Below, in pieces: positions 7,884 through 16,935 of a DNA stretch of 64,000 nucleotides. Within the stretch, counting starts at the first letter, position 1; every line of letters begins with the position of its first letter. The translations under genes were made by a program, and so were the position numbers. This DNA is from CAVSMC01 sp963728935 (GTDB lineage Bacteria; Pseudomonadota; Gammaproteobacteria; Burkholderiales; Casimicrobiaceae): the NCBI GenBank assembly GCA_963728935.1, contig CAVSMC010000001.1:1488001-1552000 (forward strand), in the 5' to 3' direction. A model generated the notes under the pieces. The model had not been told where the DNA came from. It searched no databases and worked only from the letters and a program-made list of their open reading frames with translations.

Positions 7884-8951
7884 ATGTCCGCATCGCCAAC
7901 GAGACCCGTCGTCGTGACGGGAGACCGCACCACCGGGCCGCTCCATCTCGGCCACTACGTCGGTTCGCTGAAGGCGCGCATCGAGCTTCAGGACCGCTGC
8001 GACCAATTCGTGCTGCTCGCCGATAGCCAGGCGCTCACCGACAACATCGGTCGACATCGCAGAGTCGCCGAGAACGTCATCGAAGTCGCGCTCGACTATC
8101 TCGCGGTCGGCATCGACCCGGAAAAGTCGACGATCTTCATACAGTCGCAGGTAGCCGAGCTCGCGGAGCTCACGACACTGCTGATGAATTTCGTGACCGT
8201 CTCGCGTCTCGAGCGCAATCCCACCATCAAGGACGAGATACGTCTGCGTGGATTCGATCGGGACATTCCCGCAGGCTTTCTCGCGTATCCGGTCAGCCAG
8301 GCTGCGGACATCACCGCGTTCCGTGCGACACTCGTCCCGGTGGGCGAGGATCAGGTGCCGATGATCGAGCAAACGAACGAGATCGTCCGGCGCTTCAACG
8401 CGACCGTTGGCGCTTCCGTACTGGTCGAGTGCGCGCCGAAATTGTCAGCGGTCCCGCGACTTCCCGGCATCGACGGCAAGTCCAAGATGAGCAAGTCGTT
8501 GGGGAACGCGCTTGCCTTGGGAGCGAATCCCGACGAGATTCGCGCGGCGGTGAAGCGAATGTATACCGACGAAAAGCATCTGCGCGCGTCCGATCCCGGA
8601 ACGGTCGAGGGCAATGTCGTGTTCGCGTTCCTCGACGCTTTCGAGCCCGACAAGGCACGTGTCGATGATCTGAAGATGCGCTATCGTCGCGGCGGGCTCG
8701 GCGACACGGCACTGAAGAGCGTTCTCGACGATCGGTTGCAGCAGGTCATAGCGCCGATCCGCGAGCGACGCAATCGATTCGCCGCCGATCGCGCGCACGT
8801 GTTGCGCGTCGTCGCGCAGGGTACCGACCGCGCGAGGGAGAAGGCCGCACGAACGCTGGGCGATGTGAAGCGCGCACTCGGACTCGAGTACTTTGGCGAT
8901 CGTCAGCGGCGCGTTGCCGAAGTCAGCTCAGCGCGTCGATCGCCACATTGA
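7884..8951 (+). CDS. trpS: Tryptophanyl-tRNA synthetase
   Basis: 355 residues, a class I aminoacyl-tRNA synthetase. The HIGH motif appears as GPLHLGHYVGSL near the N-terminus, and the second signature as SKMSKSLGN at about residue 200. It charges tRNA(Trp) with tryptophan in the cytoplasm. ATG at 7884 is chosen because AGGAG lies 7 bases upstream (7873-7877) and the fold begins there with VVVTGDRTTG. It is preceded by a leader peptide and attenuator, so expression should rise when charged tRNA(Trp) falls. The last 29 bases overlap the 3' end of the convergent serine-hydrolase gene. Confidence 0.95.
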   Translation: MSASPTRPVVVTGDRTTGPLHLGHYVGSLKARIELQDRCDQFVLLADSQALTDNIGRHRRVAENVIEVALDYLAVGIDPEKSTIFIQSQVAELAELTTLLMNFVTVSRLERNPTIKDEIRLRGFDRDIPAGFLAYPVSQAADITAFRATLVPVGEDQVPMIEQTNEIVRRFNATVGASVLVECAPKLSAVPRLPGIDGKSKMSKSLGNALALGANPDEIRAAVKRMYTDEKHLRASDPGTVEGNVVFAFLDAFEPDKARVDDLKMRYRRGGLGDTALKSVLDDRLQQVIAPIRERRNRFAADRAHVLRVVAQGTDRAREKAARTLGDVKRALGLEYFGDRQRRVAEVSSARRSPH

Positions 8952-10803
8952 GATCGTCGAGGAACTTGCCGCGCGTCGCATCGTTCAAGCCGTCGTTGCC
9001 GTTGCAGAGCACGGCGAAGTCGAAGCCGTTACCGCGCGAGCTCGCGCAGCTGAACGTCCCCGCCATATCGCCGATGCGCGCGAAACCCGGCGAGCGCGGG
9101 CCGTAGTCCCAGACGGCATGGTGCGCGATCGTGCCGACGACCGCCGGTGCCGACGCGAGCAGGCCGCCGGCGCCCGGCGAAACTTCCGTCGCGAGCCCGC
9201 CGTACGGTTCCGACACCCATGCGGGGTCGAGGTCCGGACGAAACACCGATTGAACCGCGTTCACGCAGTGGTATCGCACTTCGCGCGGAGCTCCGCCGAA
9301 CGATCCTGCGACGAACACGTCGGTGACGCCGATCGGCGCGAGCACGCTGTCGCGCAGATAGTCGTGGAACGGCTTGCCTGCCAGGCGCTCGACCGCCATT
9401 TGCAGCAACAAGTATCCGAAGTTCGAGTAACGTTCCTGCGGCGACAGCGCGGTGCTTCCGGGCGCGAATTGCAGCGGCTCTCCGTACATGTAGCGCGCGA
9501 CGTCGCGGGGGGACACGACGTGGTTGAACGACAAGTCGCGTCCGATGAGGCGCAGCGCCGGACCCGAGCACGGGTCGAAGCCCGGCGGATTCGAAGGATG
9601 CAAGCTGGGCGTTGCCGCGCTGCGCTGCCAGCCGCCTTCATGCACGAGCAGGTGACGCAGCGTGATCGTGTTGATGCGGCTGTCGGCCGTCTGCCCAGGC
9701 AGCAGAACGCCGGAGATGCCGAGCAGCGGGAAGATGTGCTTGTTGAGATAGCGCAGGTTCTGCGGGAACGGCTGCGCGCGGCGCAGCGTTTCGATCGCCG
9801 CCGCGGCAAAGAGCTTCGAAACGCTCGCAACACGGAACAGCGCGCCGGGCTGGCATACGGGATAGCCGCTCTCCGCCCACGTGAACCCTCGCGAATGCAC
9901 GAGGTGCCCGTCACGGCCGATCGCCAGCGTCGCCGAGCGAATGCCGTGTGTTTGCAGGAAGCTCCTGATGAGCGATTCGATCGCTGCGTACTGCGGATGC
10001 GCGGCGCCGGTCTCGCTCCAGTGGCGCGGCAGCGCGACGTCGGTTGGCGCGAACACCGCCGCATAGAGGTCCCGCGCCTGATCGCGGACCCTACCGGCCG
10101 CGCGCACGAAGACCGGCATTCGACCTTGCGCCAGGTTGGCGTCGAATTCGCGCTGATAGGCGTCGCCGTCGATGTGATGCCGCGCGACGCCCTCGCCCAC
10201 CGAATCGTCTCGGAACAACGCGTGATAGCGCGGCCCGTCTGAAACCGAGACGAGGAACGGCCGGTTGTCTCGCGGAGCCAGGGCGTCGAACAGTTGCTGG
10301 TACGTGTCGCGGTCGAAGAATCGCCACGTCGACTGATGAACGGACAAGGACGCCGGCAGCCAGACCGCGGCGACCAGCGGTTGGCCGACGCTGCCGTAGC
10401 AACAGAGATCGCGCAGCGCGAAACCGCGCTTCTGGTTCGCGTCGTCGTCGGCATCGAATGCCTCGCGCGTGATCTGATGGCGGCCTTGCCACGCGATGTT
10501 GAGTTGCTCGAACACGCCGGCGAACGTCGCGTTGGCGAAATCGCCGGTGGCCGATAACAAGACGGGTACGTACCCCTGCGGCGTCAGCGTGTCCGCCAAC
10601 CGCTGGTATTCGTTGGCGGATCGGTTGTGGAACGCGATATAGGCCGGCCCCGGCCGCTGGACCCACACCGCCGCGTAGCGCGCGTCGTCGGGCGGCCCGT
10701 AGACGCACAACGAAATCATCCGGTAGCCGCTCGTCGACAATTGATCGAACCAGCGCTGGTGCTCGGCGCCGGAAATCCGGTGATAAGCACGAAAGGGCGT
10801 CAT
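8923..10803 (-). CDS. BTRD-repeat serine hydrolase with beta-lactamase-type catalytic domain
   Basis: 626 residues in two parts. The first ~270 residues contain two and a half tandem repeats (about 20-95, 125-205 and a shorter one to 265) with the pattern Y.AVW....GP.., Y..L...L...G..P.., matching the bacterial tandem repeat domain (BTRD1). The second part is a class C beta-lactamase/DD-peptidase fold: the SxxK motif is SVSK (about residue 330), the YxN motif is YSNFGY (about 460), and a GDMAGTFS segment near the end may occupy the third-motif position. No clear signal peptide is seen, so the location is uncertain. Related BTRD hydrolases include fungal polyglycine hydrolases, but the substrate here is unknown. 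The 3' end overlaps that of trpS by 29 bases. Confidence 0.8.
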   Translation of the reverse strand: MTPFRAYHRISGAEHQRWFDQLSTSGYRMISLCVYGPPDDARYAAVWVQRPGPAYIAFHNRSANEYQRLADTLTPQGYVPVLLSATGDFANATFAGVFEQLNIAWQGRHQITREAFDADDDANQKRGFALRDLCCYGSVGQPLVAAVWLPASLSVHQSTWRFFDRDTYQQLFDALAPRDNRPFLVSVSDGPRYHALFRDDSVGEGVARHHIDGDAYQREFDANLAQGRMPVFVRAAGRVRDQARDLYAAVFAPTDVALPRHWSETGAAHPQYAAIESLIRSFLQTHGIRSATLAIGRDGHLVHSRGFTWAESGYPVCQPGALFRVASVSKLFAAAAIETLRRAQPFPQNLRYLNKHIFPLLGISGVLLPGQTADSRINTITLRHLLVHEGGWQRSAATPSLHPSNPPGFDPCSGPALRLIGRDLSFNHVVSPRDVARYMYGEPLQFAPGSTALSPQERYSNFGYLLLQMAVERLAGKPFHDYLRDSVLAPIGVTDVFVAGSFGGAPREVRYHCVNAVQSVFRPDLDPAWVSEPYGGLATEVSPGAGGLLASAPAVVGTIAHHAVWDYGPRSPGFARIGDMAGTFSCASSRGNGFDFAVLCNGNDGLNDATRGKFLDDLNVAIDALS

Positions 10804-10827
10804 ACGGAGCTCGCGGTGTTGGAACGA

Positions 10828-11688
10828 TCAGCGGGCGCGCCGTGCGCCGTGCGCGAAATCCAGGATGGCGCGCGTGTAGGATGCTTCACCCACCGCTGCG
10901 CTGTCTTCGTGTCCGCCACCTGGAATGAGGAGCAGCCGTTTGGGTGCGCCAGTCGCATCAAACAGCCGTTGGCTCATCGTGGAAGGAACCTCGCTGTCGG
11001 CCGTGCCGTGGATGAACAGCACGGGCAGCCGAAGGCCGGCGACCTTCGAAAGCGCGTCGAAGCGCTGGTTCAACAGCCGATCGACCGGAAACATCCAATA
11101 CGTGATCTCGGCCACTTCGGACATCGACGTAAACGTGCCTTCGACGATGAGGCCGGCAGCTTCCGGATGACGCAGCGCGAGGTCGATCGCGATGACACCG
11201 CCGAGCGAGTGACCGAAGATCAACGTCGATCGAGGATCAACGTGCCTTAGCTGCACGAGATACGTCCAGGCCGTCTCGGCGTCCTCGTACACCCGAGCCT
11301 CGGACGGCAGCGCCCCCGTGCTCCTTCCGTAGCCGCGGTAATCGACGGCGAGAACGTTGAATCCCATGCGGTGAAGCCGCGCGATCCGCTCGACATTGCC
11401 TCCGATATTGAGATCGTTGCCGTGGAGGTAGAGGATCGTGGACGCCCAAACGTCGCTCGATTGCAGCCACCAGCCATGCAACGTGTCGCGACCGCCGTGC
11501 GAAGACAGCCAGATGTCCTCGTGCTGTAAACCGAGACTCGCCGGGGTTTGCTGCAGATCGCGACTGGGAAGGAAGATCAGCTCGCGCTGCTTTTCCCACA
11601 GATACCAGCATGCGCCGGCGTAGCCGACGACGAGCGCTGTCACGACGCCGAGAACCACGCGTGCCGCATTCGAGCCGAACGGTGGCAT
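10828..11688 (-). CDS. Membrane-anchored alpha/beta hydrolase (BEM46/YfhR-like)
   Basis: 286 residues. An N-terminal membrane segment (about 10-30) is followed by an alpha/beta-hydrolase fold. Visible features are the oxyanion region YLHGNDLNIGGN, the nucleophile elbow GHSLGG (Ser at about 165), the acid HGTADSEVP and the catalytic histidine in GGGHEDS. The sequence FNVLAVDYRGYGRSTG is typical of the BEM46/YfhR group of anchored serine hydrolases. The substrate is unknown. It lies 24 bases downstream of and in the same direction as nothing else upstream; the BTRD hydrolase gene follows it on the same strand after 24 bases, so the two may be cotranscribed. Confidence 0.85.
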   Translation of the reverse strand: MPPFGSNAARVVLGVVTALVVGYAGACWYLWEKQRELIFLPSRDLQQTPASLGLQHEDIWLSSHGGRDTLHGWWLQSSDVWASTILYLHGNDLNIGGNVERIARLHRMGFNVLAVDYRGYGRSTGALPSEARVYEDAETAWTYLVQLRHVDPRSTLIFGHSLGGVIAIDLALRHPEAAGLIVEGTFTSMSEVAEITYWMFPVDRLLNQRFDALSKVAGLRLPVLFIHGTADSEVPSTMSQRLFDATGAPKRLLLIPGGGHEDSAAVGEASYTRAILDFAHGARRAR

Positions 11689-11931
11689 CTTCTTCAGGCC
11701 GTTGACGATCGTGCGCGGAGCTCAGCGTACGCCGTCACGCGCGACGCGTTGGAACCGGTGTGAATATTCACGTTGTGAGCGGCCGGCAGAGGTACTAGCT
11801 TCTCGAATCGGTCGCCGGAGCGGTCACCGGAGTCGAACAAGCGAAGAAGCATCCCTCAATGACATGTTTTTCTATTGAACGCTTCCGCGAAGTCGCCCGC
11901 ACCGTTTCGATCCGCCGCCGGGCCGGTGCGC

Positions 11932-11937
11932 TAGAAT
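11932..11937 (+). promoter_or_regulatory. Possible -10 element for the LysE-family gene
   Basis: TAGAAT preceded by GTGCGC lies 31 bases before the ATG. No good -35 is visible at the right distance. Weak support. Confidence 0.25.
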
Positions 11938-11967
11938 GGCCGCCTTGAATCGCAAAGGCTGCAATCG

Positions 11968-12597
11968 ATGTCGCTGTCGACCTGGCTCGCTTTCTTCGTC
12001 GCCTCCTGGCTGATCAGTCTGTCGCCGGGAGCGGGCGCCATTTCGTGCATGACGACCGGAATGCGCTACGGTTACGCGCGCGGACTGTGGAACATCTTCG
12101 GCTTGCAGCTCGGCATCCTGTTCGTGCTGACGATCGTCGCCGCCGGATTGGGGGCCTTGCTTGCCGCTTCGAGCGTCGCGTTCGCGACGATCAAGTGGCT
12201 TGGCGTCGCCTATCTGATATGGCTCGGTGTTTCGCAATGGCGCGCGCCGGCGCGGACATTCGCGGGTGCCAACGGGACCAGCGGCGGTGCGTCGCGCCGC
12301 GAGCTCGTGCTCAAGGGGTTTCTCGTCAACGCGACCAACCCCAAGGGCATCGTGTTCATGCTGGCGGTGCTTCCGCAGTTCATCGATCCGGCGAGGCCGC
12401 AGCTCGTCCAGTACGCGATCTGCGCGGGCACCCTCGCGTTCACCGATCTGGTCGTGATGAGCGCTTACACCGGGCTTGCATCACGCGTGCTCGCCGCGCT
12501 GCGCGAGCCGCATCACGTCCGCATCGTGAACCGCACGTTCGGGAGTCTGTTCGTTGCGGCCGGTGCGCTGCTCGCGACGTTCCGCCGTGCGGCTTAA
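11968..12597 (+). CDS. LysE/RhtB family amino-acid exporter
   Basis: 209 residues, six membrane segments. The family hallmark is clear at the start: LISLSPGAGAISCMTTGMRYG (about 17-37), which corresponds to the PGP-containing LysE motif. A central KGFLVNATNPKGIVFMLAVLPQF segment is also diagnostic of RhtB-type exporters of homoserine, threonine or related compounds. The exact substrate cannot be assigned. Its TAA overlaps the stop of the convergent oxidoreductase gene (shared TTAA), which leaves no room for a terminator between them. Confidence 0.9.
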   Translation: MSLSTWLAFFVASWLISLSPGAGAISCMTTGMRYGYARGLWNIFGLQLGILFVLTIVAAGLGALLAASSVAFATIKWLGVAYLIWLGVSQWRAPARTFAGANGTSGGASRRELVLKGFLVNATNPKGIVFMLAVLPQFIDPARPQLVQYAICAGTLAFTDLVVMSAYTGLASRVLAALREPHHVRIVNRTFGSLFVAAGALLATFRRAA

Positions 12598-13946
12598 GCG
12601 CTGAACGCGCATTCCATCTCGCGGCGGAATCGAACGGCGTCGCCGCGCTCGTCGAGTTCGACGTCGATCCATCGCACCGGCGCGTGAGCGGCGATTGCGC
12701 GCGTGAGCTTGACGCCGTGCGCGAGACCGAGCGGCAAGCCGCCGAGCGCAACCGAATCGGCGGCCGACATCAGCTTGCCGTAGACGGTGTACCCGCCTTC
12801 GCCGTCGAGCGTTTCGCCTGCGGCAAGCGCTCGCTTCGCGGTTGCGACGACGTCGCCATGCCACGCGATCGCGGAGCCGGTCGGTTCGTTGCGCAGGCCG
12901 ACGCAGCCGACGCTGATGCCGAGCTCGAGCCCGATCGCGTGATACGGCTTGTACATCGCCGAATAGCGTCCCGACGGATCGGTCGAGAAGCCGTATTCGC
13001 GGAAGCATCGGCGCACGTACTCGTCGCCGGCGCGATCGCCGGCCTCGAACGTCACGTAGACGCCCCAGCGCAAGTCGCGAAACACCGGTCGGCCATCGCG
13101 CTCGACGCTCGAGATCACCTCGACCTGACCGGCATGATGCAGTGAGCCGCCTTGCTCGCGCGGGCGCAGCACGCGCGACAGGTCGTCGACGCCGCAGGGC
13201 GGAAAGGCGAGCCCGCCGGGCGCGGGCGCGAGACCCGTCGCGTTCGCGACCGCCGCCATCTCGATCGCGCTCTTCGTGCCGTCGAGGAACGAGTTGAACA
13301 TCTGCGCGTTGAAGTCGCCGGCTGCGACCATTTCCGGGGTGAATCCGTAATGCGGCCACACGGTCGACGGCGTCGACTCGTGATACACGGGCAGATACTT
13401 CGTTCCCTTGCCGGCCGCGACGACCGAGAACCCGGCCGCGCGGCACCAGTCGACCATTTCGCAAATCAGTGCCGGCTGGTCTCCATACGCGAGCGAGTAG
13501 ACGATGCCTGCCTCACGCGCGCGTCTCGCGAGCAGCGGACCTGCGAGCGCATCGGCTTCGACGTTGACCATCACGATGTGCTTGCGATGTTCGCAGCATG
13601 CGAGCACGTGCCGGATGCCGGCGGCCGGATTGCCGGTCGCATCGATGACGATGCCGACATCGCGCGCGGCGATCAGCGCCTTCGCATCGTCGGTGACGTA
13701 GGTGGCGCCGCTTCGCTCGGCGTCGGCGAACGAGCGCGCGGCGTAGCCTTCGGCGGGCCACCCGGTTCGCGCGAGCGATGCCCGTGCGCGATCGGGCGCG
13801 AGATCGGCGATGGCGACGATGTGAATGCCGGGCGTGTGCTTTGCCTGCGCGAGATACATCGACCCGAACTTGCCGGCGCCGATCAGCCCGATCGTCAGCG
13901 GTCGCCGTTCGGCGGCCCGCGCCAAGAGCATGCGATGCAGGTTCAT
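12594..13946 (-). CDS. Homoserine-dehydrogenase-like NAD(P)-dependent oxidoreductase with SAF-type C-terminal domain
   Basis: 450 residues. The N-terminus is a Rossmann fold (IGLIGAGKFGSMYLAQ, about residue 20), with an NAD-binding-3 layout and the segment DVGIVIDATGNPAAGIRH. The middle contains a conserved GKGTKYLPVYHESTPSTVW stretch, and the C-terminal ~70 residues (VATAKRALAAGETLDGEGGYTVYGKL) look like a SAF domain. Proteins of this layout are annotated as homoserine dehydrogenase-like or as flagellar FlgA-like SAF proteins; the real reaction is not known to me. The start at 13946 gives a Rossmann motif close to the N-terminus. It stands alone on the minus strand, converging on the LysE exporter. 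Confidence 0.75.
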   Translation of the reverse strand: MNLHRMLLARAAERRPLTIGLIGAGKFGSMYLAQAKHTPGIHIVAIADLAPDRARASLARTGWPAEGYAARSFADAERSGATYVTDDAKALIAARDVGIVIDATGNPAAGIRHVLACCEHRKHIVMVNVEADALAGPLLARRAREAGIVYSLAYGDQPALICEMVDWCRAAGFSVVAAGKGTKYLPVYHESTPSTVWPHYGFTPEMVAAGDFNAQMFNSFLDGTKSAIEMAAVANATGLAPAPGGLAFPPCGVDDLSRVLRPREQGGSLHHAGQVEVISSVERDGRPVFRDLRWGVYVTFEAGDRAGDEYVRRCFREYGFSTDPSGRYSAMYKPYHAIGLELGISVGCVGLRNEPTGSAIAWHGDVVATAKRALAAGETLDGEGGYTVYGKLMSAADSVALGGLPLGLAHGVKLTRAIAAHAPVRWIDVELDERGDAVRFRREMECAFSA

Positions 13947-14063
13947 GCGTCGATTATCCCGCAAATTTTTCCGTCCGCGAGCGCCGACGCGATCATTCGC
14001 CGGAACGCGCGATTGCGCCTGCTCATCTAATGGGATGGTTCTTCCACTACCCAAGGAGGCACT

Positions 14064-14561
14064 ATGCGTACCCCTGCCAGCATCGCCGGTCACCCCCTCC
14101 ATGCGATGCTGATCGTCTTTCCGGTCGCGCTGTTCATCTTTTCGCTGGTCTGCGACCTCGTTTCGCTGCGCAGCGCAACGCCCGACAACTGGACGCTGGT
14201 GTCGCTCTACTCGATGGTCGGCGGGTTCGTCGGCGCGCTCGCGGCCGCGATTCCGGGACTGATCGACTATTCATCCATGAGCAACCCGCGGGTCAAGCGG
14301 ACGGCGACCGTACATATGTCGATCAACCTGATCGCCGTCGCGCTGTACGCTTTCAACATCTGGCTCCGCGTGCACGGATCGGCGGTCGCCGGATTGCCGC
14401 TGCTGCTGTCGATCATTGCCGTCGCGGGCCTTGGCGTGTCGGGCTGGCTCGGCGGCCACATGGTGCACGTGTACGGCGTAGGCGTGGAGAACGCGCCCGA
14501 CCCCGGCGGGGACGTTACGACAGCCCGCGCGCCGAGTGCGTCCGCGGCGGTTCGCCACTAA
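14064..14561 (+). CDS. DUF2231 family membrane protein
   Basis: 165 residues starting after a clear AAGGAGG (14053-14059). The opening SIAGHPLHAMLIVFPVALF with the conserved HP.H motif and four membrane segments (about 12-32, 45-68, 82-102, 110-130) match DUF2231. A conserved histidine-rich end of the last helix (GGHMVHVYG) could bind metal or haem, but no function is established for the family. It ends just before a strong bidirectional-looking hairpin. Confidence 0.85.
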   Translation: MRTPASIAGHPLHAMLIVFPVALFIFSLVCDLVSLRSATPDNWTLVSLYSMVGGFVGALAAAIPGLIDYSSMSNPRVKRTATVHMSINLIAVALYAFNIWLRVHGSAVAGLPLLLSIIAVAGLGVSGWLGGHMVHVYGVGVENAPDPGGDVTTARAPSASAAVRH

Positions 14562-14578
14562 GCCACGTTGCATTCCCG

Positions 14579-14606
14579 GCCGGACGCGCTCGCACGCGTC
14601 CGGCTT
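14579..14606. terminator. Hairpin terminator between DUF2231 and AEC permease genes
   Basis: Perfect 10-base stem GCCGGACGCG / CGCGTCCGGC with loop CTCGCA, sited between two convergent genes 47 bases apart. The T-tract is short (TTCG), so termination efficiency is uncertain, but position and symmetry suit a bidirectional terminator. Confidence 0.6.
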
Positions 14607-14608
14607 CG

Positions 14609-15484
14609 TCACGCGAGCGCGAGCGCGAGGCCTATCGGGATGAACATCGCGGCGGCGAGGTTGCCGATCAATACGATCGACGCAACTTTGCCGGGCTCCT
14701 GCCGATAGTGCTCGGCGACCATGAAGTTCAGCACCGCGGGTGGCAACGAGCCGAACAGGATCAGTAGACCGCGTTGCATCGCGTCGAGCCCGAGCAGCGG
14801 CGCGAGCAGCACGGCCATGACGACGCCGGTGACGGGGCAGACGATGGCGCCGATCACGCCGAGCCGCGCATCGTCCCATCGCATGTCGGTGAGTCGTACG
14901 CCGAGCGCGAGCAGCATCATCGGGATCAGTCCGTCGCCGGTGAGCTTGAACGTCGTGGCGACCCAGTCCGGCAGCGGCGGATGCGCGATCGCGAATGCAA
15001 AGCCTGCGAACGTCGCGACGACCATCGGATTGCGCGCGAGGCTGCCGAACCGAGCGCGGTGGTCCATGATCCACGTGCCGAGCGTGAACTGGAACAGGTT
15101 CGAAATGCTGAACACCGCGACCATCGCGCCGAAGCCCGCTTCGCCGAACGCGAGCACCGACAGCGGCAGCCCCATGTTGCCGCAGTTGTTGAACATCATC
15201 GGCGGCACGAACGTACGCGCATCGACGCGCAGCATTCGTGCGATCGGCCACGCGAGCAGTCCCGAGCCGAGCACGACACCGACGCTGCCGAGCATCAGCC
15301 GCTGGTAGGCGGCGATGTCGAACGACTTGCTGGAGAGCGCCGAGAAGATCAGCGCCGGCGCGAGCACGTTCATGCTGATGCGGTTGACCATCGTCATGTC
15401 GGGACGCACGCGGCGCGCCCACACATAGCCGACGGCGACGATCGAAAATACCGGCAGGATGATTCCGAGGATGCGCGCAAGCAT
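14609..15484 (-). CDS. AEC family transporter (auxin efflux carrier type)
   Basis: 291 residues with about ten membrane segments in the 5+5 arrangement of the AEC/bile-acid-like carriers. Typical pieces are the N-terminal GYVWARRVRPDMTMVNRISMNVLAPALIFSA in outline, the mid-protein NNCGNMGLPLSVLAFGE (the crossover region with the conserved NxGxxGxP) and the ending GSLPPAVLNFMVAEHY. Bacterial members export or import small organic acids such as malonate or malate. The substrate is not predictable here. It ends at the hairpin shared with the DUF2231 gene, and hslU follows upstream on the same strand with a 49-base gap. Confidence 0.88.
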   Translation of the reverse strand: MLARILGIILPVFSIVAVGYVWARRVRPDMTMVNRISMNVLAPALIFSALSSKSFDIAAYQRLMLGSVGVVLGSGLLAWPIARMLRVDARTFVPPMMFNNCGNMGLPLSVLAFGEAGFGAMVAVFSISNLFQFTLGTWIMDHRARFGSLARNPMVVATFAGFAFAIAHPPLPDWVATTFKLTGDGLIPMMLLALGVRLTDMRWDDARLGVIGAIVCPVTGVVMAVLLAPLLGLDAMQRGLLILFGSLPPAVLNFMVAEHYRQEPGKVASIVLIGNLAAAMFIPIGLALALA

Positions 15485-15533
15485 CGCGTCTCGCGCTAGC
15501 GCGCGTCGTTGAGCGCCGACGGTGCGCCGGCGC

Positions 15534-16862
15534 TCAAAGGATGTAGCGCGCGAGATTGTCGTCGCCGGCGATTCCCTCGAGGCGCTGGTCGACGTAGGCG
15601 GCGTCGATCGCGATGATGGCGCCCTCGCGCCGCGTCGCGTCGAACGACAGGTCCTCGAGCAGCCTTTCCATCACCGTGTAGAGGCGGCGGGCGCCGATGT
15701 TCTCCTGCCGCTCGTTCACCGCGAATGCGATCTCGGCGAGCCGGCGGATACCGTCCGGCGCGAACGCGAGCTTCACGTTCTCGGTCGCGAGCAGCGCCTC
15801 GTATTGGCGCGTGAGGCATGCGTCGGTTGCGGTCAGGATCTGCTCGAAGTCGGCGACCGACAGCGACTGTAGCTCGACGCGAATCGGAAAGCGGCCCTGC
15901 AGCTCGGGAATGAGATCGGAAGGCTTCGACAGGTGGAAGGCGCCCGACGCGATGAACAGGATGTGATCGGTGCGAATCATTCCATACTTGGTCGACACGG
16001 TCGTACCTTCGACGAGCGGCAGCAGATCGCGCTGCACGCCCTGCCGCGAAACGTCAGCGCCGTGCATTTCCTGCCGATTCGCGATCTTGTCGATCTCGTC
16101 GAGGAACACGATGCCGTTCTGCTCGGCGTTCGCAAGCGCGCGCGCCTTGATGTCATCGTCGTTGACGAGCTTCGCCGCTTCCTCGTCGGTCAACGCCTTC
16201 AGCGCTTCGGCGACGCTCAACTTGCGCAATTTGCGTCGTCCGCCGGACAGTTGCGCGAACATGCCCTGGATCTGGCTCGTCAGATCCTCCATGCCGGGCG
16301 GCGCCATGATCTCGGGCGCGGGAGCGAGCGCCGCGACCTCGATCTCGATCTCCTTGTCGTCGAGCTTTCCCTCGCGCAGCATCTTGCGGAAGCGCTGCCG
16401 CGTCGCCGAGTCGGTCGGCTGCATGTCGTGGAAGTTCACTTCGCGCGCCGGCGGCAACAGCACGTCGAGGATGCGTTCCTCGGCGGCGTCGGCGGCGCGG
16501 TCGCGCACTTTGCGCGCTTCGCCCTCGCGCGTCTGCTTGACCGCGACTTCGGCGAGGTCGCGGATGATCGTGTCGACATCGCGGCCGACGTAACCCACTT
16601 CGGTGAACTTGGTCGCCTCGACCTTAATGAACGGCGCATCGGCAAGTCGCGCGAGCCGGCGGGCGATCTCGGTCTTGCCGACGCCGGTCGGCCCGATCAG
16701 CAGGATGTTCTTCGGCGTGATTTCCTGCCGCAGCGGCTCCGGGACCTGCTGGCGGCGCCAGCGGTTACGCAGCGCGATCGCGACCGCACGCTTGGCCGCC
16801 GCTTGCCCGACGATGTTCTTGTCGAGCTCGGAAACGATCTCCTGCGGGGTCATCGTCGACAT
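15534..16862 (-). CDS. hslU: HslU, ATPase subunit of the HslVU protease
   Basis: 442 residues from the ATG at 16862 (an earlier ATG would add 6). AAA+ features are present: Walker A GPTGVGKTE (about 60), Walker B FLDEIDKI, and the pore-loop GYVGRDVD. The inserted I-domain lies at about 110-230. The C-terminus ends LARYIL, the tail that docks into the HslV ring. HslU unfolds substrates and feeds them to the HslV peptidase. Its partner hslV is at 28.6 kb on the opposite strand instead of immediately upstream, which is unusual. The preceding 3HB-oligomer hydrolase gene ends in a terminator, so hslU probably has its own promoter in the short gap. Confidence 0.96.
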   Translation of the reverse strand: MSTMTPQEIVSELDKNIVGQAAAKRAVAIALRNRWRRQQVPEPLRQEITPKNILLIGPTGVGKTEIARRLARLADAPFIKVEATKFTEVGYVGRDVDTIIRDLAEVAVKQTREGEARKVRDRAADAAEERILDVLLPPAREVNFHDMQPTDSATRQRFRKMLREGKLDDKEIEIEVAALAPAPEIMAPPGMEDLTSQIQGMFAQLSGGRRKLRKLSVAEALKALTDEEAAKLVNDDDIKARALANAEQNGIVFLDEIDKIANRQEMHGADVSRQGVQRDLLPLVEGTTVSTKYGMIRTDHILFIASGAFHLSKPSDLIPELQGRFPIRVELQSLSVADFEQILTATDACLTRQYEALLATENVKLAFAPDGIRRLAEIAFAVNERQENIGARRLYTVMERLLEDLSFDATRREGAIIAIDAAYVDQRLEGIAGDDNLARYIL

Positions 16863-16881
16863 GGCGGGCGCGGCGTGCAAA

Positions 16882-16910
16882 GAAAACGGCCGCGCATGAC
16901 AGGCGGCCGC
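16882..16910 (-). terminator. Rho-independent terminator of the 3HB-oligomer hydrolase gene
   Basis: Minus-strand stem CGGCCGC / GCGGCCG (16909-16903 with 16893-16887) around a 9-base loop, followed on the transcript by TTTTCTTT (16886 downwards). It lies 26 bases after the hydrolase stop and ends before the hslU start. Confidence 0.7.
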
Positions 16911-16935
16911 TTCATTTTACTCCGAGCTCGCGCGA

